DNA from: an uncultured Collinsella sp.
GTDB taxonomy: Bacteria; Actinomycetota; Coriobacteriia; Coriobacteriales; Coriobacteriaceae
Assembly (NCBI GenBank): GCA_902469555.1
Contig: CABRDB010000080.1
Span: forward strand, 1 to 26,028
Direction: 5' to 3'
DNA: 26,028 nucleotides
The notes beneath the pieces were generated by a model. The model did no database searches. It worked only from the letters and a program-made list of their open reading frames with translations, and was not told the origin of the DNA. A program made the translations under genes and the position numbers. The first letter of the stretch is position 1. Every line of letters starts with the position of its first letter. Shown here one piece after another: positions 8,640-16,807 of this stretch.

Positions 8640-9543
8640 ACTCACCAGCGAGCAGAGACTCTCGCGCGCCATCGACATCATGGAGGCCCTCTACGCCGCC
8701 GGCGAGAGCGGCATGACACGGACCGAGATTTGCAGTCGCTTTGACATCACGGGGGTATCGCTCGACGAGATTCTCGAGATCGTCTCGACGCTCGCGGACC
8801 GAGAATCGGGCGCGCGCATCATCTGCGAATGCCGCGGCGAGCGTGTGGTCCTCACCGGTGACGCCGGGCGTGTGCTACCGCTGCGCTTGAGTGCCGCCGA
8901 GGGCGCTGTGCTCAACCATGAACTTGAATCGTTGGGGATCGAGCCGCATACGGCAGCTCGGATTCGACATGCCCTTCTACCCGAAGAGCTCGGCTATAAC
9001 CAGCGCGTCTTTGACACCGTCAACCACGGGTCGCACTGGCAGCAGCTGAGCTGCGCCATTCAGGACGGTGTTCGCTGCCGCATCTCGTATCGCTCGATGG
9101 ACGATGCACGGCCACGTGAGCGTCTGGTCGACCCCTTGCGCATTACGGCAAACGGCGACCAAACATACCTGATTGCCTGGGACATCGCGGTCGATGAGCA
9201 GCGCACCTATCGCATGGATAAAATCGAGGGACTCGCCTTGACGGAAGACTCCGTCGTGCCTCATGCACCGGACGTCACATCCCTCCACGATTCCCTTGCT
9301 CGGACGCAGCGTAGCGCAAAGCTCTTGATGCCATTCGATATGGCGGAGCATCTGGACTGGGCCGGCATCACCCTAATCGAGCGCAGCGGGGCAGACATGG
9401 CAACGGTAACCGTGCATTATGGCTCCGAGCGTTGGCTACTGAGCCAGGTAATCGCAGCGGGCGGAGCCATCCGCATCTTGGATGACCCCGCCCTGTCAAA
9501 GCGTCTGTGCGATATGGCAAAAACCCTCGTCTGTCCGCTTTAG
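8626..9543 (+). CDS. WYL-domain transcriptional regulator (second of tandem pair)
   Basis: This 305-residue protein has an N-terminal winged-helix region (about residues 1-75, with GMTRTEICSRFDITGVSLDEI as the recognition part). The WYL domain (about 140-215) has TYLIAWD, close to the canonical motif, and RTYRMDKIEGL. The ATG at 8626 overlaps the end of the previous WYL gene by 14 bases. GAAAGGA lies upstream at a long spacing. The tandem arrangement resembles the PafB/PafC pair of other actinobacteria, which work as a dimer in the DNA-damage response, but orthology is not shown here. It ends tail-to-tail with the dinG-like gene, sharing four bases. Confidence 0.85.
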   Translation: MPVRKLTSEQRLSRAIDIMEALYAAGESGMTRTEICSRFDITGVSLDEILEIVSTLADRESGARIICECRGERVVLTGDAGRVLPLRLSAAEGAVLNHELESLGIEPHTAARIRHALLPEELGYNQRVFDTVNHGSHWQQLSCAIQDGVRCRISYRSMDDARPRERLVDPLRITANGDQTYLIAWDIAVDEQRTYRMDKIEGLALTEDSVVPHAPDVTSLHDSLARTQRSAKLLMPFDMAEHLDWAGITLIERSGADMATVTVHYGSERWLLSQVIAAGGAIRILDDPALSKRLCDMAKTLVCPL

Positions 9544-12434
9544 CGCCGCCGCTCGTGGCGTGCACGCCACAGTTGCAGATAGTGCCCAATCTGTGCCGAT
9601 TCGATGCGCTGGTAGGAGCTCGTGGGCAGCGACGTTAAGAACTTCTTTCCGTAGCCCTTCGTCACCAGGCGCGGGTCGGCCAGAATCAGCACGCCGCAAT
9701 CGGTCGACGAGCGGATAAGGCGGCCGGCCGCCTGCTTGACCTCGAGCACCGCCTCGGGCAGCGAATAGCGCGCCCAAGCGCGGTCTTCACGCAGGTTGCG
9801 CTCGCACGAGAGCGGGTCCGTGGGGCTCGAGAACGGCAGCTTGGGAATGATGACGCAGCGCAGCGTCTCGCCGCTGGCGTCGAATCCCTCCCAGAAGGCC
9901 TTAAGCGCAAAAAGCGATGAAGTCGGCTCGCTGATAAACCGGTCGCGCAGGCGACGAGGAGATGAGTTGCGCTGCTGGCAGTTGAGTTCCAGACCCGCAC
10001 GGGCCATCTTGGGCTCAACGCGGGCGTACAGGTCTTCCATGTCGCGCCGATTGGTGAACAGTGTGAGCACCGATCCGCCCATGGCAAGATGGGCGTCGAC
10101 CAGCACGCGCTCGAGCGCCGTAAGATAGCTCTCACGATCGCGCGGATCGGGGATATCACCCGCAACGACTACAGCCATGTTCGAATCGAAGTCGTAGCTC
10201 GAGTCCAAGTGCAACGATGAGGATGTTGAAGCACCGATGCGATCGAGGCCGACCGCGTGGTTAAAGTGTTCAAAGCTTTTGGACACCGTCATGGTCGCCG
10301 AGGCAAAGATAGCCGTGTGAACCTCGGGCAGCCACTCGGTTGCCAAGGCCTCGCCAATGTCGATGCGCTCTGCGGTCATTGACTCTCCGCCGGCACGCAA
10401 CCTGCGATTGACCTGCAGCGAATACACGTAGTGTTCATCGGTGCCGTCAATGATGAGTTTGAGGTTCTCGGCCAGCTCGTGCAAGCGGCGCGAGATATCA
10501 CCCAGGTCGACAACAACCTCGGGCTTGTCGGCGGCGACGGCTTGCACCAGCGCGTCGACGCTCTTGTCAGCCTGTTCCAACGCGTCGATGGCAGCGTAGG
10601 CCGACTGTAAGAAATCATGCCAGTCGTCAGATTCGCGCAGTTCGGGGCCAATCCATAGATTGGCATTGTCATAACCCCCACGGGCACGGCGGCCGAGCTC
10701 GCGAACGCCATCGAACACGTCGGCGATTGCCATGCTCGCGCGCGCAACCGTCGACGTCGCCTTGGCAGTAAGGCCCAGATAGAGCGTAGAGCCCTCGGAG
10801 GTTGCCAAATCACGGGAAACCTGGCTTAGCGCGCCGGTGCTCGAGCCACCCAGGCGCTCAAACAGAATGCGTGACTCGTCCGCCGACACCACGCGCGCCC
10901 ACTGGCGGCGCGCCTCGCGCTCGATGGAATGGGCCTCGTCGATTACCCAATGACGAATCGGAGGCAAAATCCTGCCCTCGGCCGCAACGTTGCGGAACAG
11001 CAGGGAATGGTTGGTGACCACCACATCGGCATGCGCCGCACGACGGCGAGCGCCGTGGACCAAACATTTATCAGGGAAAAACGGGCAGAGGCGACGAGCA
11101 CACTCGCGCGAGGCCGTCGTAAAGTCGGGGCGGTTGACGCTGCGCCACCGAATGCCAAGTGAGTCGAGGTCGCCATCGGCTGATTGGCAGACGTACGCCA
11201 TAATGACCGCGACCGCCGTGAGCGTGTCCGCCGGATCGCGCTTGGTGGTAATCTCGGCCTGGCCGCGGCTCATGCGCTCAAGCTTGCGCAGGCACGGATA
11301 GTGGTCATACCCCTTGAGAGCGCAAAATGACAGACCACCGTCCAGTTGCTCGGCAAGTTTTGGCAGCTCATGGTACATGAGCTGGTCGGCGAGATTGTTC
11401 GATTTGGTCGCAATACCAACCGTGATGTTGTTACGGCGTGCTGCCTCGGCAAAAGGCACCAGATAGGCCATCGATTTGCCGACGCCCGTGCCCGCCTCAA
11501 TTACACGATGAGTGCCCGTGACCAGCGCATCGCGGACCTCGAGCGCCATCGCAATCTGCTCATCACGCGGCTCGTAGGTGGGGTACATGCGATTGACCAG
11601 GCCACCTGGCGCATAGTCTGCCTCAATCTCCTCACGACTCGGCATCTTGAGGACCGGCAGTTCGTCGGCGTCCACCCGATCGTCGGCGCGATCGGCCTTG
11701 AGAACGTCAGCACGAGCGGCGCTGAGAGAGAAGATAGAACCAGGGTTCTGCCCTGCCAAGAATGAGAAGATAGGACGATAGGACCAAGGCACATCCGGAT
11801 GCATGTCGGCTAGGCGCGCCATGAGGCCCTGGGGCAAGTCGGTGAGCGCCACGAGCAACACGCGCCATACGCCACACAGGGCGTCGACGTCGGCATTGGC
11901 ACGGTGTGATACCGAGTCACAGCCAAACAGATCGGCCATAAAAGACAGCTTGTGCGAGGCCAGGCGCGGAAGCGCGATTCGCGACAGCGCCAGCGAATCG
12001 ATCCAAATATCGCTCACGTTGACGCCGCCTTTGACCGACTCGATAAACGAGCGGTCGAACGTGGCGTTATGTGCGATCACCGGGCAACCACCGACAAAAT
12101 CGGCGAGAGCGGCGACGGCCTCAACGGCCGACGGGGCATCTGCCACATCGGCATTTGTAATGCTCGTGAGCTCGGTAATCTCGGCGGGAATCAGCTGCTT
12201 GGGATGCACGAAGGTATCGAAACGGTCGACGATCTCGCGGCCCGAAAGACGGGCCGCCGAGATCTCGATCAGTTCATTGTCCTGCACCGAAAGACCTGTG
12301 GTCTCGGTATCGAGGACAATCACATCTTCCTCGATAAGACCAAAGGACTGCGTTTTGGCGCGTTCGGCAAGCGTGGCATAGGAGTCGATGACAAACTGCG
12401 GCGTTCCTGACGAAACCGCGTCCTCGATTAGCAT
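9540..12434 (-). CDS. dinG: DinG-family exonuclease-helicase
   Basis: This 964-residue fusion has an N-terminal DEDDh 3'-5' exonuclease. Its motifs are VLDTETTG (D42, E44), IAHNATFD (D127) and SHRANADVD (H177, D182). It is followed by an XPD/DinG superfamily 2 helicase with Walker A GTGVGKS (315-321), DEAH at 499-502, and four cysteines (C381, C445, C450, C457) placed to hold an iron-sulfur cluster. The catalytic residues I looked for are present. Exonuclease fusions of this type occur in many Gram-positive bacteria. The family unwinds DNA in repair and in resolving structured DNA. The ATG overlaps the ddl stop (ATGCTAA), suggesting translational coupling, and no strong ribosome site is seen. 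Confidence 0.92.
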   Translation of the reverse strand: MLIEDAVSSGTPQFVIDSYATLAERAKTQSFGLIEEDVIVLDTETTGLSVQDNELIEISAARLSGREIVDRFDTFVHPKQLIPAEITELTSITNADVADAPSAVEAVAALADFVGGCPVIAHNATFDRSFIESVKGGVNVSDIWIDSLALSRIALPRLASHKLSFMADLFGCDSVSHRANADVDALCGVWRVLLVALTDLPQGLMARLADMHPDVPWSYRPIFSFLAGQNPGSIFSLSAARADVLKADRADDRVDADELPVLKMPSREEIEADYAPGGLVNRMYPTYEPRDEQIAMALEVRDALVTGTHRVIEAGTGVGKSMAYLVPFAEAARRNNITVGIATKSNNLADQLMYHELPKLAEQLDGGLSFCALKGYDHYPCLRKLERMSRGQAEITTKRDPADTLTAVAVIMAYVCQSADGDLDSLGIRWRSVNRPDFTTASRECARRLCPFFPDKCLVHGARRRAAHADVVVTNHSLLFRNVAAEGRILPPIRHWVIDEAHSIEREARRQWARVVSADESRILFERLGGSSTGALSQVSRDLATSEGSTLYLGLTAKATSTVARASMAIADVFDGVRELGRRARGGYDNANLWIGPELRESDDWHDFLQSAYAAIDALEQADKSVDALVQAVAADKPEVVVDLGDISRRLHELAENLKLIIDGTDEHYVYSLQVNRRLRAGGESMTAERIDIGEALATEWLPEVHTAIFASATMTVSKSFEHFNHAVGLDRIGASTSSSLHLDSSYDFDSNMAVVVAGDIPDPRDRESYLTALERVLVDAHLAMGGSVLTLFTNRRDMEDLYARVEPKMARAGLELNCQQRNSSPRRLRDRFISEPTSSLFALKAFWEGFDASGETLRCVIIPKLPFSSPTDPLSCERNLREDRAWARYSLPEAVLEVKQAAGRLIRSSTDCGVLILADPRLVTKGYGKKFLTSLPTSSYQRIESAQIGHYLQLWRARHERRR

Positions 12435-13393
12435 GCAATGCCCGCTCGACGAAGGCCCATACGGATCAGGCTGTCACAGACCTGCGGGAACGTCATGTCG
12501 TCGGTGTGGCGGATCTCGTCCGGATACAGCGACGTATCGGTCATGCCGGGAATGGTATTGGTCTCGAGGATAACGGGGCCGTCCTCACTCACGATAAAGT
12601 CGCTGCGCGAGATACCCAGGCAACCGAGGGCCTTGTGAGCAGCACAGGCAAGCTCCTGGGCACGAGCGTAATTCTCGGGTGAAATCTGCGCCGGAATGCG
12701 ATGGATGTCCGTAGGGTCGACATACTTCACGTCCAGATCGTAGAACTCACAGTCCTCGGGCTTACGAATCTCGACAATCGGCAGAGCGCGCACGTCATCT
12801 TCGCCGTATACGCCGACGGTGATCTCGGTACCCTCGATGCACTTCTCGACCAGTACTTTGTCGCCGTACTCAAACGCCTTGGCGATTGCCGCGGGCAGCT
12901 CGGAGGGCTCATGGACCAGGGAAATGCCATAGCTGGAACCGTTGACGGCCGGCTTCACAAAGCAGCGCTCGCCACAAACCTCGACGATATGATCGATATC
13001 GACTTCATCGCCCACCTCGAGCGCAAGGCCGGGGGCAATGGGAATGCCCGCCTTGGCGTACAGGAGCTTAGAGACCTCCTTGTCGGCACCGCAGGCGCTG
13101 GCAAGCACGCCCGAAGCCGTGTAGGGGATACCCAGGGTCTCCATGGCGCCTTGCATGGCGCCATCCTCGCCGCCGGCACCGTGCATGGCGATAAACGCCA
13201 CGTCAAAGCCGCCGGTTGCCATGGTTACCATAAAGTCATCAGCGGCCGTATCGAGCAGCTCCACCGAGGTGTAGCCGGCTTCCTTCAGTGCCACCACAAC
13301 GTTCTTTCCCGAATTAAGCGAGATCTCGCGCTCAGCGGAATGACCGCCCGCCAAGACCGCTACGTGCATGTTCTCTAGGCTTTTACCCGGCAT
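12428..13393 (-). CDS. ddl: D-alanine--D-alanine ligase
   Basis: This 321-residue ATP-grasp enzyme joins two D-alanines for peptidoglycan precursors in the cytoplasm. Visible family signatures are AGGHSAEREIS, HGAGGEDGAMQ, the FVKPAVNGSSYG ATP-binding segment, FYDLDVKY in the omega loop, and ETNTIPGMT near the C-terminus. The omega-loop pattern fits D-Ala-D-Ala rather than D-lactate specificity. The length is slightly short but complete. The ATG at 13393 follows GAGGAGG at good spacing. An internal Met at residue 9 is an alternative start with less support. The gene is first in a two-gene unit with dinG. Confidence 0.95.
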   Translation of the reverse strand: MPGKSLENMHVAVLAGGHSAEREISLNSGKNVVVALKEAGYTSVELLDTAADDFMVTMATGGFDVAFIAMHGAGGEDGAMQGAMETLGIPYTASGVLASACGADKEVSKLLYAKAGIPIAPGLALEVGDEVDIDHIVEVCGERCFVKPAVNGSSYGISLVHEPSELPAAIAKAFEYGDKVLVEKCIEGTEITVGVYGEDDVRALPIVEIRKPEDCEFYDLDVKYVDPTDIHRIPAQISPENYARAQELACAAHKALGCLGISRSDFIVSEDGPVILETNTIPGMTDTSLYPDEIRHTDDMTFPQVCDSLIRMGLRRAGIAC

Positions 13394-13433
13394 GGGCAGA
13401 CTCCTCCTCTATAATTTCTGCAGCTGATACCAT

Positions 13434-13463
13434 ATTGTAGCGATACCCTCTACGTTTCCCCAA
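13434..13463 (-). promoter_or_regulatory. Possible ddl-dinG promoter
   Basis: On the minus strand TTGGGG (complement of 13458-13463) and TACAAT (complement of 13434-13439) are separated by 18 bases. They lie about 40 bases upstream of the ddl start codon. The -35 match is partial. The short gap to rlmN means a divergent rlmN promoter would have to overlap this region; none is clear. Confidence 0.4.
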
Positions 13464-13478
13464 AATCGAAAGGCTTCC

Positions 13479-14531
13479 ATGAATCCCAGGACTAAATCTC
13501 AGGACATTCGCGACTTGAGCCAAAACGATATTCGCGAGCTCGTGGCCGAGCTTGGCCAGCCCGCCTTCCGCGCGAAGCAGCTCATCGAATGGGTCTTTGA
13601 GAAGAACGTTTGTTCGTTCGACGACATGACCAACCTTCCCAAGGCTTTCCGCGAGCAGCTTAAAGAGGCTTTTGCCTTTGATACGCCGACTGAACTCACC
13701 AAGCAGGTTTCCAAAGATGGCTCGCGCAAGTATCTGCTCGAGTACCACGACGGCATTTCCGTCGAAACTGTCGGTATGCCCCGTCGCAACAAGCTTTCCG
13801 TCTGCGTTTCCACCCAGGCAGGCTGCGGCATGGGCTGTGCCTTTTGCGCTACCGGCCTCAACGGCCTCAAGCGCTCTCTGACCGCTCAAGAGATCGTCGA
13901 CCAGGTACTTCATGTATCCAACGACTTTGGCGAGCGCGTCACGAGCGTTGTCTTCATGGGCCAGGGCGAGCCGTTTGCCAACTACGACGAGGTTCTCAAG
14001 GCGTTGCGAATCCTCAACGGCCCCGATGGCATCGGTATCGGTGCTCGTCACCTCACCGTCTCTACCAGCGGCGTTATTCCCGGTATTCGCAAATTTGCCG
14101 ACATCCCCGAGCAGTTCACGCTTGCCGTTTCCCTGCATTCCGCCATCCAGTCGACACGCAATAAGCTAATGCCCGGTGTTAAGAAGTACACGCTACTTCG
14201 CCTTCACGAGGCGCTTCAACTCTACACCGAGAAGACTGGCCGCCGCCCGACCTATGAGTATGCCATGATCGAAGGCGTCAACGATACGAATCCCGAGATG
14301 CAGGCGCTCTGCGACTTCTGCGAGGGAACGTTGTGCCACGTCAACCTGATTCAGCTTAACGACATCGAGGGCAGCCCGCTCAAGCCGTCGCCGATTCATA
14401 AGGTTGAGGATCTTCAGCGTCGTCTTGAGTCCCGTGGCATCGAGACCACGATTCGTAACTCCCGTGGTAACGATATTGACGCCGCTTGCGGACAGCTGAA
14501 GCAGCGCTTCAAAGTTCAGAAGAACGCATAG
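13479..14531 (+). CDS. rlmN: Dual-specificity 23S rRNA A2503/tRNA methyltransferase
   Basis: This 350-residue radical-SAM enzyme makes the 2-methyladenosine at A2503 of 23S rRNA and at A37 of some tRNAs. The cluster motif CGMGCAFC gives C116, C120 and C123. MGQGEP follows, then the family's C-terminal SRGNDIDAACGQ with the methyl-carrying Cys337. The length is typical. GAAAGG lies seven bases before the ATG. It is transcribed alone on the plus strand between ddl and a strong terminator. Confidence 0.97.
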   Translation: MNPRTKSQDIRDLSQNDIRELVAELGQPAFRAKQLIEWVFEKNVCSFDDMTNLPKAFREQLKEAFAFDTPTELTKQVSKDGSRKYLLEYHDGISVETVGMPRRNKLSVCVSTQAGCGMGCAFCATGLNGLKRSLTAQEIVDQVLHVSNDFGERVTSVVFMGQGEPFANYDEVLKALRILNGPDGIGIGARHLTVSTSGVIPGIRKFADIPEQFTLAVSLHSAIQSTRNKLMPGVKKYTLLRLHEALQLYTEKTGRRPTYEYAMIEGVNDTNPEMQALCDFCEGTLCHVNLIQLNDIEGSPLKPSPIHKVEDLQRRLESRGIETTIRNSRGNDIDAACGQLKQRFKVQKNA

Positions 14532-14549
14532 GGGAGTCGCACCCCAAAA

Positions 14550-14565
14550 CGTTTCATGTGAAACA
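14550..14565. promoter_or_regulatory. Degenerate parS-like site
   Basis: Matches the parS 16-mer TGTTTCACGTGAAACA at 14 of 16 positions (C for T at position 1, T for C at position 8). It lies between the rlmN stop codon and its terminator, so it is a palindrome-like 3'-UTR site. Three perfect copies lie about 2 kb away. It could be a weak ParB nucleation site or a decayed copy. Confidence 0.55.
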
Positions 14566-14568
14566 TCG

Positions 14569-14613
14569 AACGGCCCCGGTTACAGGAGATGCAACCGGGG
14601 CCGTTTTATTTAT
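14569..14613 (+). terminator. rlmN terminator
   Basis: A perfect 13-bp stem (14569-14581 with 14593-14605, GGCCCCGG core) with an 11-base loop is followed by a T-rich tail on the plus strand (TTTTATTTATT). Confidence 0.9.
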
Positions 14614-14660
14614 TGACCTTAATTTTGAATCAGCTGCTACCTGTCCCATTTTTTACGGCC

Positions 14661-14701
14661 AAAATAAGGGGTCCTTGCCTCGTGAATCAGACAAGGACCC
14701 C
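14661..14701 (-). terminator. Terminator of the rsmG-parA-parB unit
   Basis: A perfect 10-bp stem (GGGGTCCTTG at 14668-14677 with CAAGGACCCC at 14692-14701) with a 14-base loop is followed on the minus strand by TTATTTT. It lies downstream of the small membrane protein gene. Confidence 0.8.
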
Positions 14702-14721
14702 TCAAAATATGCTAAGTAATT

Positions 14722-14734
14722 GTTAGGTACCTAA
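14722..14734. repeat. 13-base motif with palindrome TTAGGTACCTAA, left copy
   Basis: GTTAGGTACCTAA contains a perfect 12-base palindrome (14723-14734). It overlaps the stop codon of the small membrane protein gene. An identical 13-mer lies at 18226-18238. No other copy was seen by eye in the window. Confidence 0.7.
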
Positions 14735-14985
14735 TAGCCTACATTTTCCCATTGGTTACTAACCCAACCTTGATTAATCTTGGGATTCTTCGTTACCTGA
14801 GCCGTACGCATGGCAACATCTTCTGTCATAACATCCATTTTCTTCTTGGATGTATCGACAATATCTTGCGCACTACGAAGCAAACGACCTCGAAGTTCAT
14901 CGTCTGTCGCGATCTTATAGCCAGCAAAGGCACCAGCCGCGACAGTCGTCGCCAATGCAATCGCAGTTAAAATCCTATTCCTCAT
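14731..14985 (-). CDS. Small membrane protein coupled to parB, unknown function
   Basis: This 84-residue protein has an N-terminal hydrophobic helix (about residues 5-24, ILTAIALATTVAAGAFAGY), followed by a charged, probably helical region (DDELRGRLLRSAQDIVDTSKK) and a polar tail ending WENVGY. Its ATG at 14985 has a very strong AAGGAGG five bases upstream and overlaps the end of parB by 11 bases, so it is probably translated right after parB. An in-frame TTG 18 bases upstream lacks a ribosome site and was rejected. The pattern of one membrane helix plus an amphipathic helix loosely resembles YtxH-type proteins, but I do not assign it there. A role linked to ParB or to chromosome anchoring is only suggested by position. 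Confidence 0.8.
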   Translation of the reverse strand: MRNRILTAIALATTVAAGAFAGYKIATDDELRGRLLRSAQDIVDTSKKKMDVMTEDVAMRTAQVTKNPKINQGWVSNQWENVGY

Positions 14986-15880
14986 CTTGGCCTCCTTGAT
15001 CAAACTGAATCATTTCGCCAAGAATACGAGAGAGCTCTTCCTCGTCTTTAAACTCAATCTCAATCTTATTCTTTCCACGCGAGCTTTTCACGCGCACGTT
15101 GGTATTAAATACCTGACGAAGTACACGCGCAGCCTTTTTAAAAGACTGAGGCGTTGCAGGCCGCGGCGTCTTAGGTGTCTCTCCGGCAGAAAACAATGGA
15201 GCAAGATTTTCTGTCGCTCTTACAGAAAGGCCCTCCGCAACAACCTTCTCTGCAAGTCGAATTCGAGCATCCTCATAGGGAACTGCAAGAATCGCACGTG
15301 CGTGACCAGCAGTAAGTTTACCCTCAAAAATCATCTGCTGAACTACTTCGGGGAGATCGAGAAGGCGCAGCGAATTTGTAATTGCAGAGCGTGATTTGCT
15401 TACTGCCTTCGACAATGCCTCCTGGGTCATACCGCTGGCATCAATGAGCTGGCGATAGCCCTTAGCCTCTTCGACGGGATTCAGATCAGAACGCTGAAGG
15501 TTTTCGATAAGAGCAAGAGCCAGCATCTCTTCATCATTAACATCTTTAATGATGACAGGCAGCTCCTCAAGACCAGCAAGCTTTGACGCCTGGTAACGAC
15601 GCTCACCAGCGATGATCTCATAGCCGTTTCCATGCTTGCGAACCAAAAGCGGCTGCAAAACGCCATGTTCTTGGATTGACTCGCTCAACTCGCGAAGTTC
15701 AGTTTCATTAAAGTGAATTCGCGGTTGATTAGGGTTGGGAACGATATCCTCAACCGGTAGTTTTGTTTCAGATGCTGTATTTGAAGCAGATGCAGCAGAA
15801 CCACCGGTCTCATACTCAGCCTCTGAGACCAAAGCATTGAGTCCGCGTCCCAATCCACCGCGTTTCTTTGCACTAGGCAC
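14975..15880 (-). CDS. parB: Chromosome-partitioning protein ParB
   Basis: This 301-residue CTP-dependent parS-binding clamp loads SMC and works with ParA in origin segregation. An N-terminal Lys/Arg stretch (KKRGGLGRGLNAL) is the part that stimulates ParA. A low-complexity spacer follows, then the CTP-binding motif GERRYQAS (92-99) and ENLQR (126-130), then a helix-turn-helix (about 150-175). The C-terminal dimer domain is basic. It starts at GTG inside the end of parA (8-base overlap), with GAGGTGAT as ribosome site. Codon use is AT-richer than in flanking genes, as in parA and rsmG. Confidence 0.97.
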   Translation of the reverse strand: MPSAKKRGGLGRGLNALVSEAEYETGGSAASASNTASETKLPVEDIVPNPNQPRIHFNETELRELSESIQEHGVLQPLLVRKHGNGYEIIAGERRYQASKLAGLEELPVIIKDVNDEEMLALALIENLQRSDLNPVEEAKGYRQLIDASGMTQEALSKAVSKSRSAITNSLRLLDLPEVVQQMIFEGKLTAGHARAILAVPYEDARIRLAEKVVAEGLSVRATENLAPLFSAGETPKTPRPATPQSFKKAARVLRQVFNTNVRVKSSRGKNKIEIEFKDEEELSRILGEMIQFDQGGQDEE

Positions 15881-16673
15881 GCTTGATCACCTCTTTTGCA
15901 AGGTTCATATACGCTTTTGCACCCTTATTTTGAGGTGCATAGGTAATTACCGGTTCTCCAAAAGACGGAGCTTCAGAGATTTTAACAGTACGGGGAATCA
16001 GCGTCTTAAACGCCTTATCACCAAAGTACGATTGAACTTCCTCAACAACCTGATTCGACAAAGAAGTACGTGAGTCATACATGGTCATAAGCACGCCATA
16101 GGTGTCTAAGCCCTTGTTCAGACGTGATTTGACCATCTTCATTGACTCAAGCAGCTTCGTAACGCCCTCGAGTGCGTAATACTCACACTGGATTGGAATC
16201 AAAACGCTATCTGCTGCGGTCAAGGCATTGATTGTAAGCAGGCCGAGCGAAGGAGGACAGTCAATGAAAATAAAATCGAACTCGTCCTGAATCGGCTCAA
16301 GCAAGTCTTTGAGGCGGGTTTCACGAGCAATTGCGCTTACGAGCTCAATTTCAGCACCTGCAAGCTGAATCGTAGCTGGAATTACGAATACCTTTTTGCA
16401 ATTTGTATCAAGAACAAGCGATTCTGCCGGCACATCATTCAACAATGCATCATAGATGCAGTGATCAAGGTCTTCTTTTTCAATTCCAAATCCACTGGTA
16501 CTGTTTCCCTGCGGATCAAAATCGACAATCAGTGTCTTACGACCCTGCTCACCCAGTGCTGCTGCAAGGTTTACAGCCGTTGTTGACTTACCGACGCCGC
16601 CTTTTTGATTGATGATTGCAATGATACGCGTGTCTTTTGCGTTCTTAGAACGCTTAACGTCGCGAAATCCCAC
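15873..16673 (-). CDS. parA: Chromosome-partitioning ATPase ParA (Soj)
   Basis: This 266-residue deviant Walker ATPase binds DNA when ATP-bound and moves or releases ParB-parS complexes. In Bacillus the homologue Soj also regulates DnaA. KGGVGKST is at residues 24-31, followed by the Walker A' VDFDPQGN and Walker B FIDCPPSLG. The GTG start has AGGAGG four bases upstream. Three perfect parS sites lie immediately upstream, between rsmG and this gene, so ParB spreading could affect its expression. Confidence 0.97.
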   Translation of the reverse strand: MGFRDVKRSKNAKDTRIIAIINQKGGVGKSTTAVNLAAALGEQGRKTLIVDFDPQGNSTSGFGIEKEDLDHCIYDALLNDVPAESLVLDTNCKKVFVIPATIQLAGAEIELVSAIARETRLKDLLEPIQDEFDFIFIDCPPSLGLLTINALTAADSVLIPIQCEYYALEGVTKLLESMKMVKSRLNKGLDTYGVLMTMYDSRTSLSNQVVEEVQSYFGDKAFKTLIPRTVKISEAPSFGEPVITYAPQNKGAKAYMNLAKEVIKRA

Positions 16674-16712
16674 GGTCCCTCCTGGTGTGTATTAAAGCTG
16701 TCAAACGGAGGA

Positions 16713-16728
16713 TGTTTCACGTGAAACA
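16713..16728. promoter_or_regulatory. parS site 1
   Basis: Exact 16-base palindrome TGTTTCACGTGAAACA, the consensus ParB loading site. It is flanked by A and T, making an 18-base palindrome. It lies 40 bases upstream of the parA start codon. Confidence 0.97.
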
Positions 16729-16751
16729 TTCCGATTCGATATCAACTGCCA

Positions 16752-16767
16752 TGTTTCACGTGAAACA
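16752..16767. promoter_or_regulatory. parS site 2
   Basis: Second exact copy of TGTTTCACGTGAAACA. It starts 39 bases after the start of site 1. Confidence 0.97.
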
Positions 16768-16790
16768 CTGCAAGTTGTTAGTATCCATTA

Positions 16791-16806
16791 TGTTTCACGT
16801 GAAACA
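16791..16806. promoter_or_regulatory. parS site 3
   Basis: Third exact copy of TGTTTCACGTGAAACA. It again starts 39 bases after the previous site and ends one base before the rsmG stop codon. The regular 39-base step places the three sites in a fixed helical relation. Confidence 0.97.
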
Positions 16807-16807
16807 T

